Of a DNA stretch of 64,000 bases, positions 10,961-20,792 are shown piece after piece. This DNA is from Phaffia rhodozyma (Eukaryota; Basidiomycota; Tremellomycetes; Cystofilobasidiales; Mrakiaceae): contig JACGZH010000003.1 in assembly GCA_014706385.1 (NCBI GenBank), positions 1,691,501-1,755,500 on the forward strand. Direction: 5' to 3'. Position numbers and translations under genes: made by a program. The first letter of the stretch is position 1. Each line of letters begins with the position of its first letter. The notes under the pieces are model-generated. The model worked only from the letters and a program-made list of their open reading frames with translations. It was not told the origin of the DNA and searched no databases.

Positions 10961-13497
10961 TTAACGGCCAGAGAAGAGACCGTACATTGCGGCGGTCGGT
11001 CCGTCCCACACCAGACCCTGCGACGTGTTCGCAGGTCGCGCAGGCCACGCATCCACCAGACCGTCCCACAGCTCAAGCCCAGACACCCCGACGACGTCCC
11101 CGGCAGTAGTGCCATCAGCAAGAAGACCGGCACCCGTCGAGTTCGCCAGCCACGGGTACGCCCGGGTCGAGAGCGCAACCTCGTCGTTCGCATAGATCTC
11201 GATCACCGAGCCGTCGACAAACACCGTCAGGTTCAGCGTCTTGCTCTCCGCGCCCACGATCTCGTACAGCTTGACCTTGGCGAGCTCGGTGTCGTTGCCG
11301 AACGACTTGATCAGCGACGACGCCGTTCGGACGACCGTCAGGTTCTCAGACGCAGGGTCAAACCAGATGTCGGTGTACTCCTCCTCGGACGCAAGCACTC
11401 GGAAGCCAGCCTTGGCCGTCGTGTTGAGCCCAAACTCGAACGACCCGGTCAGCGCATAGAACCGGTCCGTCGGCTGGCTGCTGAACGGCGTGTAGGCCGC
11501 AGCCGACTCGTTGAGCATCACCGGGGCGAGCGTCGACACCGTCGAGTTGCCCTTGTATGCGGCAAGCGTCTCGGGCACGACCCGCTGGCCGAGCGTCGTC
11601 ACCGTGACAGACATTCCGTCCGTCGAGTTCTTTGTCGACCAGGACGCCTGCTCGAACAGGCCGGGCGTCGAGGGCGAGACGTTCTCGACGACCTTGACGA
11701 AGAGGTCTCGGAAGAGGGTGAACGCACCCTGGTAGCCGAACTGCTTGGCGAGTACGAAGTTGTCATCGTCTTCATAGATCCATCCGATCGAAACCTGCCT
11801 ATCGTTGTCGACGGGGAAAGACACGTAGGCGTAACTTCGCCCCCAATCCTGGACACCAGAGTACGCAATGTTGGCCGCGACCGAGCCGTCCTCCTGGGCC
11901 TCGTAGTCAACGGCAGCCCAGAGAGGCCAGTGAGCCGCATGACCATCTCGACCTAAGAAGATTGAATGAGCATCAGCAGGAGTGGAGGGCGAAAGAAACG
12001 ATCAAGGACACAAAGTATGTGTGAGATGAGAGACCTACCATGCTCAGTTCCGAAAGTAACGAAATCAACGGCAGAGGTGTCTGAGCCGTTATCCCAAGAA
12101 GCTCCGGCTTGGTTCAATCGAGCGACACCGGCAGCCTCGAAGTTGATACCGTAGTCTGTGAGTTCGAAAAGCAAGAGAAAGCGTCGATTGAGTACGGCCC
12201 GGTTGAACACTTAATAAGAAAGGCAACTCACTTCCACTCCATTCACCGTAAGACTCTGCCAAACCAGTGGTGATGAACGGTCCGAGGTAGGTCCACTTGA
12301 TGAACTCCCCAGTCGTGTGCTGCCTGTACAAGAAAAGTCGCGCTCCGTCGCCCTTGATCCCGCCAGAAACAGTAGCAAAGTGGTCACCGGTGGCGTTGGT
12401 GATCGAGGTGGTGTTGGCGAGCAGAGCCTCCAGTCGAGGCGACTGGAAGACGTAGGGATCTCGGAAGCCGGCTTTGAGGACACGAGAACAGGCGAGCGAA
12501 GAAAAAAATACATGCCAGGAACGGACGAAGAACAGGTAAGGCAAGCAAGACAAGGCAGGAAAAAAGTCGGAGAAGACATACTCAGGTTCTTTTCGGGCCA
12601 TTCGTAGATCACTGGGTTCTGCCCGGCACCGTAGCCAAGCTTGGTCCAGGACTCTCCGTTGTCAGTGGTGTAGGCAAGGGACTGGGTCTCAATGCCCTCA
12701 ACTTCATCCAGCAGCGCGCCAAGAGGACCAGGGCTGGCAGAGGTGTAAAGTATAGTGGGGTAACCGTCGATTCCGTTCTTGATGATAGTTCCATCGAGGA
12801 CACCTCCGATGTCGTAGATGTGGGAAGGCCACTGGTAGGCAAGTAGGAGCACAAGAGATGGTCAACGACTGGACAAACCGAACGAGAGCGAGCAAGGTAC
12901 GAACGATGGTCTTGTATCCCTCAGAGCCGTTGAAGTCGGTCCAAGTAGTGAAATCCGGAGAGTAGGCTGAGATAAGGAGAGTGGGAGAGAAGGATAGAAA
13001 GGAAGGATGAGAGACTCGTTCAGTTCAGAAAGGAATATTTTGTGACCAACTAACCGGCTCCTTGGGAGATGTTTCCCCACTGAATGTGCCTTGGGTTCCT
13101 ATCGGAAGGCGGATGAGGAGGACCAGTGCCAGGGATATACAAAGGCGAGAACAATCCGGTCAGCTTGATAAGTAAGGAGAAGAGAGAGAGGAAGAGACAA
13201 GACGAACGACTGGTAACCGGCGTGGATGGAACCATCAGCACGCTGGAACATGCCCATAGGGTCGTTCATCCAGCCTTCAGGTGCAATAAGCCTAGCTTTG
13301 GGCCTGAAGATGTTGAACATGGTAGCATTTCCGCAGACCGTCAAGTCTCCGGGCGCCACGTTCTGGTCGAGCGAGCATTCGGTTGAGGCTGAAGAGTTGT
13401 CCTGTCGTTTGTTGAGCGCAGAAAGGTTAGGCAGGTCGAGCTCGGCTGCGTACACGGCCGCCAACAGGGGCAACGTCTTGAGCAGAGGACTGATCAT
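10961..13497 (-). CDS. Beta-fructofuranosidase (GH32 invertase), copy 1, seven exons
   Basis: Exons: 13497-13208, 13098-13055, 12966-12905, 12831-12582, 12471-12232, 12155-12039 and 11952-10961, giving 664 aa. A hydrophobic signal sequence (about 1-18) is followed by a short pro-like stretch ending in a dibasic KR (30-31), a likely Kex2 site, so the enzyme should be secreted. GH32 motifs are present: WMNDPMG (nucleophile D79), FRDP (D220) and INFE (acid/base E302). Many N-x-S/T sites suggest heavy glycosylation. It hydrolyses sucrose; relatives in this subgroup also transfer fructosyl groups to make fructo-oligosaccharides. The tandem neighbour 3 kb upstream in the same orientation is a close paralog that lacks introns 4-6 of this copy. 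The last 776 bp (10974-11749) are identical to that paralog and visibly richer in G+C than the 5' half. Confidence 0.93.
10974..11749. repeat. 776-bp tract identical to the downstream paralog (gene-conversion tract, copy A)
   Basis: Line-by-line comparison shows no difference between 10974-11749 and 14510-15285 (offset 3536). Identity stops abruptly on both sides: one side just inside the stop codon, the other inside the coding sequence, beyond which synonymous differences are frequent. The tract encodes about the last 258 residues of both invertases. Confidence 0.93.
12279..12466. repeat. Two short tracts identical to the paralog (12279-12352 and 12372-12466)
   Basis: These match 15653-15726 and 15746-15840 exactly. 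They are separated by a 19-bp stretch with many differences. The second tract stops 5 bp before the splice acceptor of intron 4, an intron absent from the paralog. Confidence 0.85.
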
Positions 13498-14496
13498 CGG
13501 TGGTGATCGGTGTGGGTTGGGTGGGAATAAGAAATGATGAAGAGCAGAATCCGTCAAAATCAACCATCCACTCGTCCTCTTTTATAGGAAGAAAGAAGAC
13601 TTGCCAGATGCTATGTCGTACAGTACATACTGGAACGGGACCGTCTGGACGATGACTGGGCAAGGAGTATGAGTGTAAATGCAAGTATGACTATGTGACA
13701 GAGTGCTAACGAGGGATCTTTCAACCGATTGGAACCCCGGGAAGGTCAAAGAAGGCCAAGAAACAAGACCAAAAATGAGAATCAACGGGGTACACGACGA
13801 ATAGAAAGAACAGACATTCACTCGGCGTATTTCCGGGGTGTTTATGTGTGTGCGGAGGGAGCGGAAGTGGTGACGTAGGCGGAGACTTGGCTATATTTGA
13901 AACTACCAAGTCAGGTTAAATTCAAAAAAGACGGTAGAAAATTTTCATCTAAGTCAGTAATGGGCGGGTATAGACCGCTTGGTGGTCCTCCCCCGCATCG
14001 TACCATTAGAATCAATCAAACCTCCCGCTCTTTTGCTTCCTGGTGTTTTGTCTGTCTTGCTTTGATGATCTACTCCCTTGGCCAATTTCAATTGGAAGAG
14101 AATATGCGAGGTTCCGGTTGATGGTACTATCGGTGTAAAAGCGGGTACCGAGAAGTATATAGACTAAATAGGAACCTTATTCTCTTTGTCTTGTGCTCCT
14201 CATCTCTCGGCTTTTGACATTGGCTCTCTTTCTTTCCGTCTTGTATTTGATTGGAGAAACAACATCGGATCTGAGATAATTTTGATGCGCTCAGGGAAGA
14301 GAGAAGAAACACAAACAGATGGACACAGACGCTAGCGGACGTGTTTCTTTGTCGAGTAAATACTTCTTGTCAATTTGACGTCGAATGGTTTTGGAGAACA
14401 AGATGGAAGGAACAAGTACAACATACGGAAAACTAGCAAGGGGCAAGCAGAGGGAGACGCAACGAAGATATGAAAGAAAGTACGATAGTAGGATAC
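13498..14496. other. Promoter region of invertase copy 1 and 3' flank of copy 2
   Basis: No gene was seen here. Both invertases are on the minus strand, so this holds the copy 1 promoter (near 13500-13950) and the copy 2 terminator. It contains a 13-bp motif shared with the copy 2 promoter (13816-13828), immediately followed by TTTCCGGGG, which resembles a Mig1-type glucose-repression site (SYGGGG). Confidence 0.5.
13816..13828 (-). promoter_or_regulatory. Shared invertase promoter motif, copy 1
   Basis: ATTCACTCGGCGT as read on the plus strand lies 319-331 bp upstream of the copy 1 ATG. The identical 13-mer lies at 17179-17191, upstream of copy 2. The surrounding sequences are otherwise diverged, which suggests constraint. 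Its function is unknown; carbon-source control is an inference. Confidence 0.5.
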
Positions 14497-16798
14497 TTAG
14501 TAACCAGCAAAGAGACCGTACATTGCGGCGGTCGGTCCGTCCCACACCAGACCCTGCGACGTGTTCGCAGGTCGCGCAGGCCACGCATCCACCAGACCGT
14601 CCCACAGCTCAAGCCCAGACACCCCGACGACGTCCCCGGCAGTAGTGCCATCAGCAAGAAGACCGGCACCCGTCGAGTTCGCCAGCCACGGGTACGCCCG
14701 GGTCGAGAGCGCAACCTCGTCGTTCGCATAGATCTCGATCACCGAGCCGTCGACAAACACCGTCAGGTTCAGCGTCTTGCTCTCCGCGCCCACGATCTCG
14801 TACAGCTTGACCTTGGCGAGCTCGGTGTCGTTGCCGAACGACTTGATCAGCGACGACGCCGTTCGGACGACCGTCAGGTTCTCAGACGCAGGGTCAAACC
14901 AGATGTCGGTGTACTCCTCCTCGGACGCAAGCACTCGGAAGCCAGCCTTGGCCGTCGTGTTGAGCCCAAACTCGAACGACCCGGTCAGCGCATAGAACCG
15001 GTCCGTCGGCTGGCTGCTGAACGGCGTGTAGGCCGCAGCCGACTCGTTGAGCATCACCGGGGCGAGCGTCGACACCGTCGAGTTGCCCTTGTATGCGGCA
15101 AGCGTCTCGGGCACGACCCGCTGGCCGAGCGTCGTCACCGTGACAGACATTCCGTCCGTCGAGTTCTTTGTCGACCAGGACGCCTGCTCGAACAGGCCGG
15201 GCGTCGAGGGCGAGACGTTCTCGACGACCTTGACGAAGAGGTCTCGGAAGAGGGTGAACGCACCCTGGTAGCCGAACTGCTTGGCCAAGATGACGTTATC
15301 GTCATCCTCGTAGATCCATCCGACAGAGACTTGTCTGTAACCCTCAACAGGGAAGGACGCGTAAGCGTAACTTCGTCCCCAATCCTGGACACCGGAGTAT
15401 GCGATGACGGCTTCGATGGAGCCATTGTCTCGGACCTCATAGTCAACGGCAGCCCAGAGAGGCCAATGGTTCTGGTGATCGGCTCGTCCTTGCTCAGTTC
15501 CGAAAGTGACGAAATCAACGGCAGTGGTGTCCGAGCCGTTATCCCAGGCAGCTCCGGCCGGGTTCAATCGGGTAACACCGGCGGTCTCAAAGTTGATGCC
15601 GTAGTTTCCGCTCCACTCGCCGTAAGACTCCTTGTATCCGGTAGTGACTAATGGTCCGAGGTAGGTCCACTTGATGAACTCCCCAGTCGTGTGCTGCCTG
15701 TACAAGAAAAGTCGCGCTCCGTCGCCGTGAACACCACCAGAGATGGTAGCAAAGTGGTCACCGGTGGCGTTGGTGATCGAGGTGGTGTTGGCGAGCAGAG
15801 CCTCCAGTCGAGGCGACTGGAAGACGTAGGGATCTCGGAAACCGGTCAAGTTAGTCTCGGGCCATTCGTAAATCACTGGGTTCTGTCCGGCACCGTAGCC
15901 GAGCTTAATCCAGGATGCTCCATCGTCGGTGGTGTAGGCGAGGGACTGTGTTTCCGTGCCTTCGGCTTCGTTAAGCGTCGCGCCGAGAGGACCGAAACTA
16001 GTGGATGTGTAGAGGATGGTAGGGTAGCCGTCGATTCCTTCCTTAATGATACTTCCATCAAAGACACCTCGAATATCGTATATTTGAGAAGGCCACTGGT
16101 AAGGGGAAAGTATAAGCGAGCGAGCAAGAGGTGAAGGAGAAATGAGATATAAAGAACGAAAAACGCTATCAGTATGTGATTTGATGTGAACAAGAGCGAA
16201 CACTCAACGAACGATGGTCTTGTAGCCTTCAGAGCCGTTGAAGTCGGTCCAAGAGGTGAAATCCGAAGAGTAGGCTGAGAAAAGGAGAGAAGAAAGAAGG
16301 GAAAAGAGAGAAGAGAGAAGATAAGGAGCTCGTTCGGTAGAGAAGAGCGTGGAACGATCAACTAACCAGCTCCCTGAGAGATGTTTCCCCACTGAATGTG
16401 CTTTGGGTGTCTATGAAGGAGCAAGCCAGACAGATGCGGAAGTAAATGGCAAGGTTAACGGTCAATTTAGTACAACGCCGATAGAGATATACGTAGGGGA
16501 CTTACGATTGATACCCGGCGTGGATGGATCCATCCGCTCGCTGGTACAACCCCATAGGGTCGTTCATCCAGCCTTCAGGTGCAATGAATCTAGCTTTGGG
16601 CCTAAAAGTAGTGAATAGGGTGGCATTTCCACAAAGTGTCAAGTTTCCGGGAGCTACGGTCTGGTCAAGCGAGCATCCAGCGGAGGACGAGGTGGAGTTA
16701 TCTTGCCGTCGGTTGAGAGCCGAGAAATTAGGAAGGTCGAGCTCGGCTGCGTACGCGGCTGCCAAAAAGGGCAGCGTCTTGAGCAGTGGTGCGATCAT
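14497..16798 (-). CDS. INV: Beta-fructofuranosidase (GH32 invertase), copy 2, four exons; likely the Phaffia INV enzyme
   Basis: Exons: 16798-16506, 16410-16367, 16274-16213 and 16095-14497, giving 665 aa. A signal sequence (about 1-18) is followed by a dibasic RR at 30-31. Catalytic residues predicted from family motifs are D80 (WMNDPMG), D221 (FRDP) and E303 (INFE). The length and the positions D80 and E303 agree with what I recall for the Xanthophyllomyces dendrorhous enzyme; this was not checked. It is a secreted sucrose-splitting and fructosyl-transferring enzyme. The three introns it has match introns 1-3 of copy 1 in position and phase. The 1599-nt last exon equals the summed length of copy 1 exons 4-7, so introns 4-6 are cleanly absent. 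That pattern fits intron loss by recombination with a reverse-transcribed mRNA. Confidence 0.94.
14510..15285. repeat. 776-bp tract identical to the upstream paralog (gene-conversion tract, copy B)
   Basis: This is the partner of 10974-11749. It covers the 3' end of the copy 2 coding sequence, with sharp boundaries and no observed mismatch. Confidence 0.93.
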
Positions 16799-17178
16799 CG
16801 GTAAGAGTGCTTGTCCAGGTAGGTGGTTAGGTGTGTGGGAGGGGAAGAAGAAGGATGACCAGTGAACAGGCCAACTCTCCTTTTGTACAGAGGCCAGAAG
16901 GGAACAAACCTCATGAAGCTGCTATGTGACGAACGGGGTTCGAGGATCGGACCACCGAGAACTGAGGAGATTGTTTATATTTTTGCAATGTATGTCTGTG
17001 CGCTGAAATGCGTTATTATGCTTTAGATGAGACGACCCAACACACATCCTAAACACACCCACTGAAGGCCGATCGAACACGGACGACGTGGAAAAATGGC
17101 AAATGAGAACAAAACGAACACTGCGCTCTTTGCGCAGAGGAGGAAAGAGAAAGAGACACAAAAGAGGGATATTAAGCG

Positions 17179-17191
17179 ATTCACTCGGCGT
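17179..17191 (-). promoter_or_regulatory. Shared invertase promoter motif, copy 2
   Basis: The 13-mer ATTCACTCGGCGT is identical to 13816-13828. It sits 381-393 bp upstream of the copy 2 ATG, in the same orientation relative to the gene as in copy 1. Confidence 0.5.
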
Positions 17192-18852
17192 CTGTCCCGG
17201 GTACGTTTGCTGTGTTGTTGGAGCAAGTACAAGCTGGTGTGAGCGAGGAGACGTGCGTGTTGGGTGCTAAACATTGGATAGCTGGATGATAGATGCCCTC
17301 CATGTGGCCTGGGTCCGGAAGTTGATGACGCGGGACGATCGACCCGTTTTGAAATAACTGGCCGGTCAAATTCGAGAATCATTCATTACCCAAGCCCGAT
17401 CACGGTCAGCCGACCCGGATATGGACTCCGGGGTGATCGCACGATCCAAACCCGGTTCCTTTCGGCAGTTGGTGAGTAACTGTGTGGGTATGGAAGTGCC
17501 TGGGGTGCCTGGGTTAGCCTTGGCTATTTGGGTTCCTCTGTGCGATGCGTGTGATCTCTCTTCGTTTGTGGCCTCTATGTGTATGGTCTCGGTCGTCTTC
17601 TCCTTCGGACTCTCCCGCTCCAGCCGCCGGTGTAAATGGTTCTTTTTTTATTTTCTTTTTTGTCCCATGGACGCTCTGCTTTCTTCTCTTCTCTTCTCTT
17701 CTCGTCTCGTCTCGTCTCATTCTTGCTTCTTTTTTCGTTCCCTCTGGCCCCTCGGTTTCTTCGTGCTCTTTTTTTTTGCCTTTCGTTCCTCGTCGTTTCT
17801 TTCCGTCGTATTCGCCTCTCAGCTCTACATCAGCTATCCGAAAAGGCATGAATGAATCTCATTCTTCCACAATCTTTCTCTCTGTGCTTCAAGGTCATTC
17901 CCCCATCTGTATTTCCTTCCCGCTTTAACCGCAAGGTCATCTGTCTTCTAGTTGGACAGCTTTTCTTGACATCAGCGTTTATACCGGGTGGCCTAACCCC
18001 CACTCCCCATTTAATTTCATCAGGTCCCACGTTTCTCTTTCTGCATATCTTTCGGTTTTTCTATTTTCCTTTGCTTTTTATATCTGTCTTTTTTTTCACT
18101 TGGACAAATACCTGTGCTTCTGTGATGATTGCCCGTCCAAGAATATATTGCAACATAGCTGAAATCTCGTGGAGCCTGGATCTGCACCGCGCTTACATTC
18201 TTCTTGTTTTGCATTTCGTCACTCTTTCCAAAGGAAAAGAAAGAAAAGTCTGGATGCTAAACCCAGAGGCAAGCATTCAGAAACCACGGTGGACAAAGAC
18301 CTCATCGCATCGATCAAGGAAACTACATCAATGTCAGGACGTTGAATCAAAAGAAAAGGTTGTAGCTTCAATTGTGTCATAGCATCGTCAAGTAGAATCC
18401 GTTGGACAGTAGCTCAGAGTATAGTCCATACAGAGATATCCGTCAGGGAAGTCTTCTGGACCAGGATGAATAAGAAAGAGAGAATAAACCCAAGGAATAG
18501 ACGATGCAAAGGGCCGCGATAAGATAATGAGAGGCATATGCGATTTTAAAGGCTGACAAACCTCTAGTGTAAGGGGCCGGGTTACAGGGTTACGCAAGGT
18601 GACTGTAGTTGACTAGGGATGCTCGAGGCGTGGAGGTTTAGGCTTCCAGGCTCAGGGAAGAGAGGATGAATCGTGATTGAATAGCACTGGTAGCTACTAG
18701 GTTATTTAACAAGGATCCTAACTTGAAGAACCACATCTTGAAGGAGCGCGCACGCGATCCTTTTATGTGTTCTAGCTACGATGAAGTGGCCACCTGGTTG
18801 CCACTCGATTACTAAACTACAGGATTATCAACTAGAGATTATCAAGCAACAG

Positions 18853-18900
18853 ATCACTAATCCATATCACTAATCCATATCACTAATCCTATCACTAATC
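18853..18900. repeat. Short tandem repeat, 13-bp unit
   Basis: Nearly four copies of ATCACTAATCCAT, the last two shortened. It lies in the gene-poor stretch about 310 bp upstream of RPS13. Confidence 0.85.
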
Positions 18901-19056
18901 AAGGGAACGTAGCTAAGAAGGATTATCAAGCGCATAAGGTGAGGAGAAGGAGCATAACGAAATGGAAGGCATGATGAATAATGGAATGTGAGCATGGTCA
19001 CGCTGTCGTGTATATGTTACCTAACTCTGGTTCCTGACATCTAGGGTTGCAATTCA

Positions 19057-19065
19057 TCACGTGAC
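19057..19065. promoter_or_regulatory. TCACGTGAC E-box in the RPS13 promoter
   Basis: The near-palindrome TCACGTGAC lies 147 bp upstream of the RPS13 ATG. The same 9-mer lies 125 bp upstream of RPS3 (45668-45676). CACGTG with flanking T/A is the core bound by Cbf1-type bHLH factors; a role in ribosomal protein gene control is inference. Confidence 0.5.
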
Positions 19066-19212
19066 TGACTTCAGCCCACTTGAACCCACCCTCATGAATA
19101 CCTTTGAGAAGGAAAAATTCTTTCTTTGCTGCTGTCCCTTCCTATCCAGTCAGTCTTCAAGCTCGCCCTCGCTCACTTCGCCCTTCTTCTTCAAGCCGAT
19201 TAATCCGTCAAA

Positions 19213-20631
19213 ATGGGTCGGTCAGTCAGAGTCTCTTGATCATTCCTTTCCTTAGAGTTTGCAGTTCGAGCAGCAGCAGCAGCGGCAAGAAAGGAACGAT
19301 CAGAGGCGACCTGGTTTTCCTCCTATCTTGCTCTACTCCTTTTTTCCCTTTTCCTTCTCCTTTTCTTGGTATCTCTTTTCCGCTCTTTCCGATCACGAAG
19401 AGAAAAGAAAAGACCCGATCCTGCCCCACTCGAAAAGCTGGGTCCTATCAAAGTAGATTGCGAACAGACCATGGAGAGTGTCAAGGCAAAAGAACGAGAC
19501 GCAAAACTCAAAAGAGTCCGTCGGGTCAAACGGTCAACAGTCAGAGGCAGAGCGGCCTCTATCTGGTTCTCTTTCTTTTGTTCTGCCTCGGGTGATTCCA
19601 TGGCAGACAGAAGCTCAAAAAAAGAAGATCGTGTTATGAGTGTTTGTCCTGTCTTTGTCTCGTTTGGTCTGTGGACTACTTTTCCCTCTTCTACTGCTTC
19701 TTCGCTCTCCTATCCCGCTCAAAAGTCGAACCGAAGGGCTACCGGCTTGGGGAAGGATCGTCAAAAGACTTTTAAAAAGAAAAAGAAAGAAAAAGAGAGG
19801 GGAAGGAGGACAGATCAGACTTTTCGTTCCTCCAAAGAAACCCAAAGCTGCTCCTGTTGCTCGACTCTGCTCGAATTTCCTTGTCTGGTCTATAGGCTAC
19901 CAGAGTACTTATCACCCTTCCTGTGTGTGTTGCTCGTTTGCGGTCCTTTTCTTTTGTCTTTCTGTTTTTCTGTTTTTCCTTTATGCTTCCACTTTAACAC
20001 TTCAGAATGCACGCTCCCGGAAAAGGAATTGCCTCCTCGGCTCTTCCCTACAAGAGGTCCGCTCCCTCCTGGTTGAAGTCCACCCCTGAGGAGATCTGCG
20101 AGAACATCATCAAGCTTGCCCGAAAGGTAAGTTGTCTGTATCGAAGCAGAACTTCGGTGAACCAGGTCGACTGACTTCTGTCTCTTTCCTCGCTACTTCA
20201 TAGGGTCTCTCCCCTTCCCAGATCGGTGTCATCCTCCGAGACTCCCACGGAGTCCCCCAGGTCCGATTCGTCACCGGAAACAAGATTCTCCGAATCCTCA
20301 AGTCTGCCGGTATGGCTCCTGAGCTCCCTGAGGACCTTTACTGCTGTACGTCTTGACCCTAGTCTCTGTCCCCTTTGCCCTTCACTTTAGATACTCATTT
20401 CGTTCCGCTCTCTTTCTTTCCTGCCTTTGCATATACCCTTCTGCAGTGATCAAGAAGGCCGTCGCCGTCCGAACTCATCTTTCCCAGTTCCGAAAGGACA
20501 AGGACGCCAAGTTCCGATTGATTCTCATCGAGTCCCGAATCCACCGATTGGCGAGGTACTACAAGTCCCGACAGGTCATCGCTCCTACCTTCAAGTACGA
20601 GTCCGCCACCGCTTCCGCCTTGGTCGCATAA
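19213..20631 (+). CDS. RPS13: 40S ribosomal protein S13 (uS15)
   Basis: Four exons: 19213-19220, 20006-20126, 20204-20345 and 20447-20631, giving 151 aa, exactly the usual length. The first coding exon is only 8 nt (ATG GGT CG) and is joined over a 785-bp intron to [20 protein letters not shown], restoring the conserved [10 protein letters not shown] start. The protein is a small-subunit ribosomal component on the 18S rRNA platform. Eleven of the 13 Arg codons are CGA and two are AGG, an extreme preference. The long first intron contains no RTGATGA C-box that I could find, so there is no clear C/D snoRNA. The end is convergent with the Mgr3-like gene, 161 bp away. Confidence 0.97.
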
Positions 20632-20792
20632 GCGTAGCCTGAACGTGTATATGTGTCTATAAGGTGTTTGCTCGGTCGATCTTCCTTCGATGCATGAATA
20701 AACTTGGGCGCTTGCTTGAAATTCGATACATTTCAATTCGTTTGACAATGACATAGACACAATGAGATGCAGAAAAGACACATCTATCTATT

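Larger units (their letters stand above)
16799..19212. other. Gene-poor region between the invertases and RPS13
   Basis: This 2.4-kb region contains the copy 2 invertase promoter, long C/T-rich tracts (about 17640-17820), a short tandem repeat (18853-18900) and the RPS13 promoter. Open frames here, such as 17421-17855 and 17852-18382, are C/T-driven, hydrophobic and resemble nothing I know. I call no gene. A small gene or non-coding RNA cannot be excluded. Confidence 0.5.

Noticed and set aside
17421..18382. Open frames of 144-176 codons in the C/T-rich stretch before RPS13
   Set aside because: Composition-driven (Phe/Ser/Leu runs from pyrimidine tracts) with no family resemblance, and no consistent intron structure joins them to anything.
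19259..19300. Short AGC run (CAGCAGCAGCAGC) in the RPS13 intron as a trinucleotide repeat locus
   Set aside because: Only about four units; not notable.
19221..20005. C/D box snoRNA inside the RPS13 intron
   Set aside because: No RTGATGA C-box paired with a CTGA D-box was found by eye.
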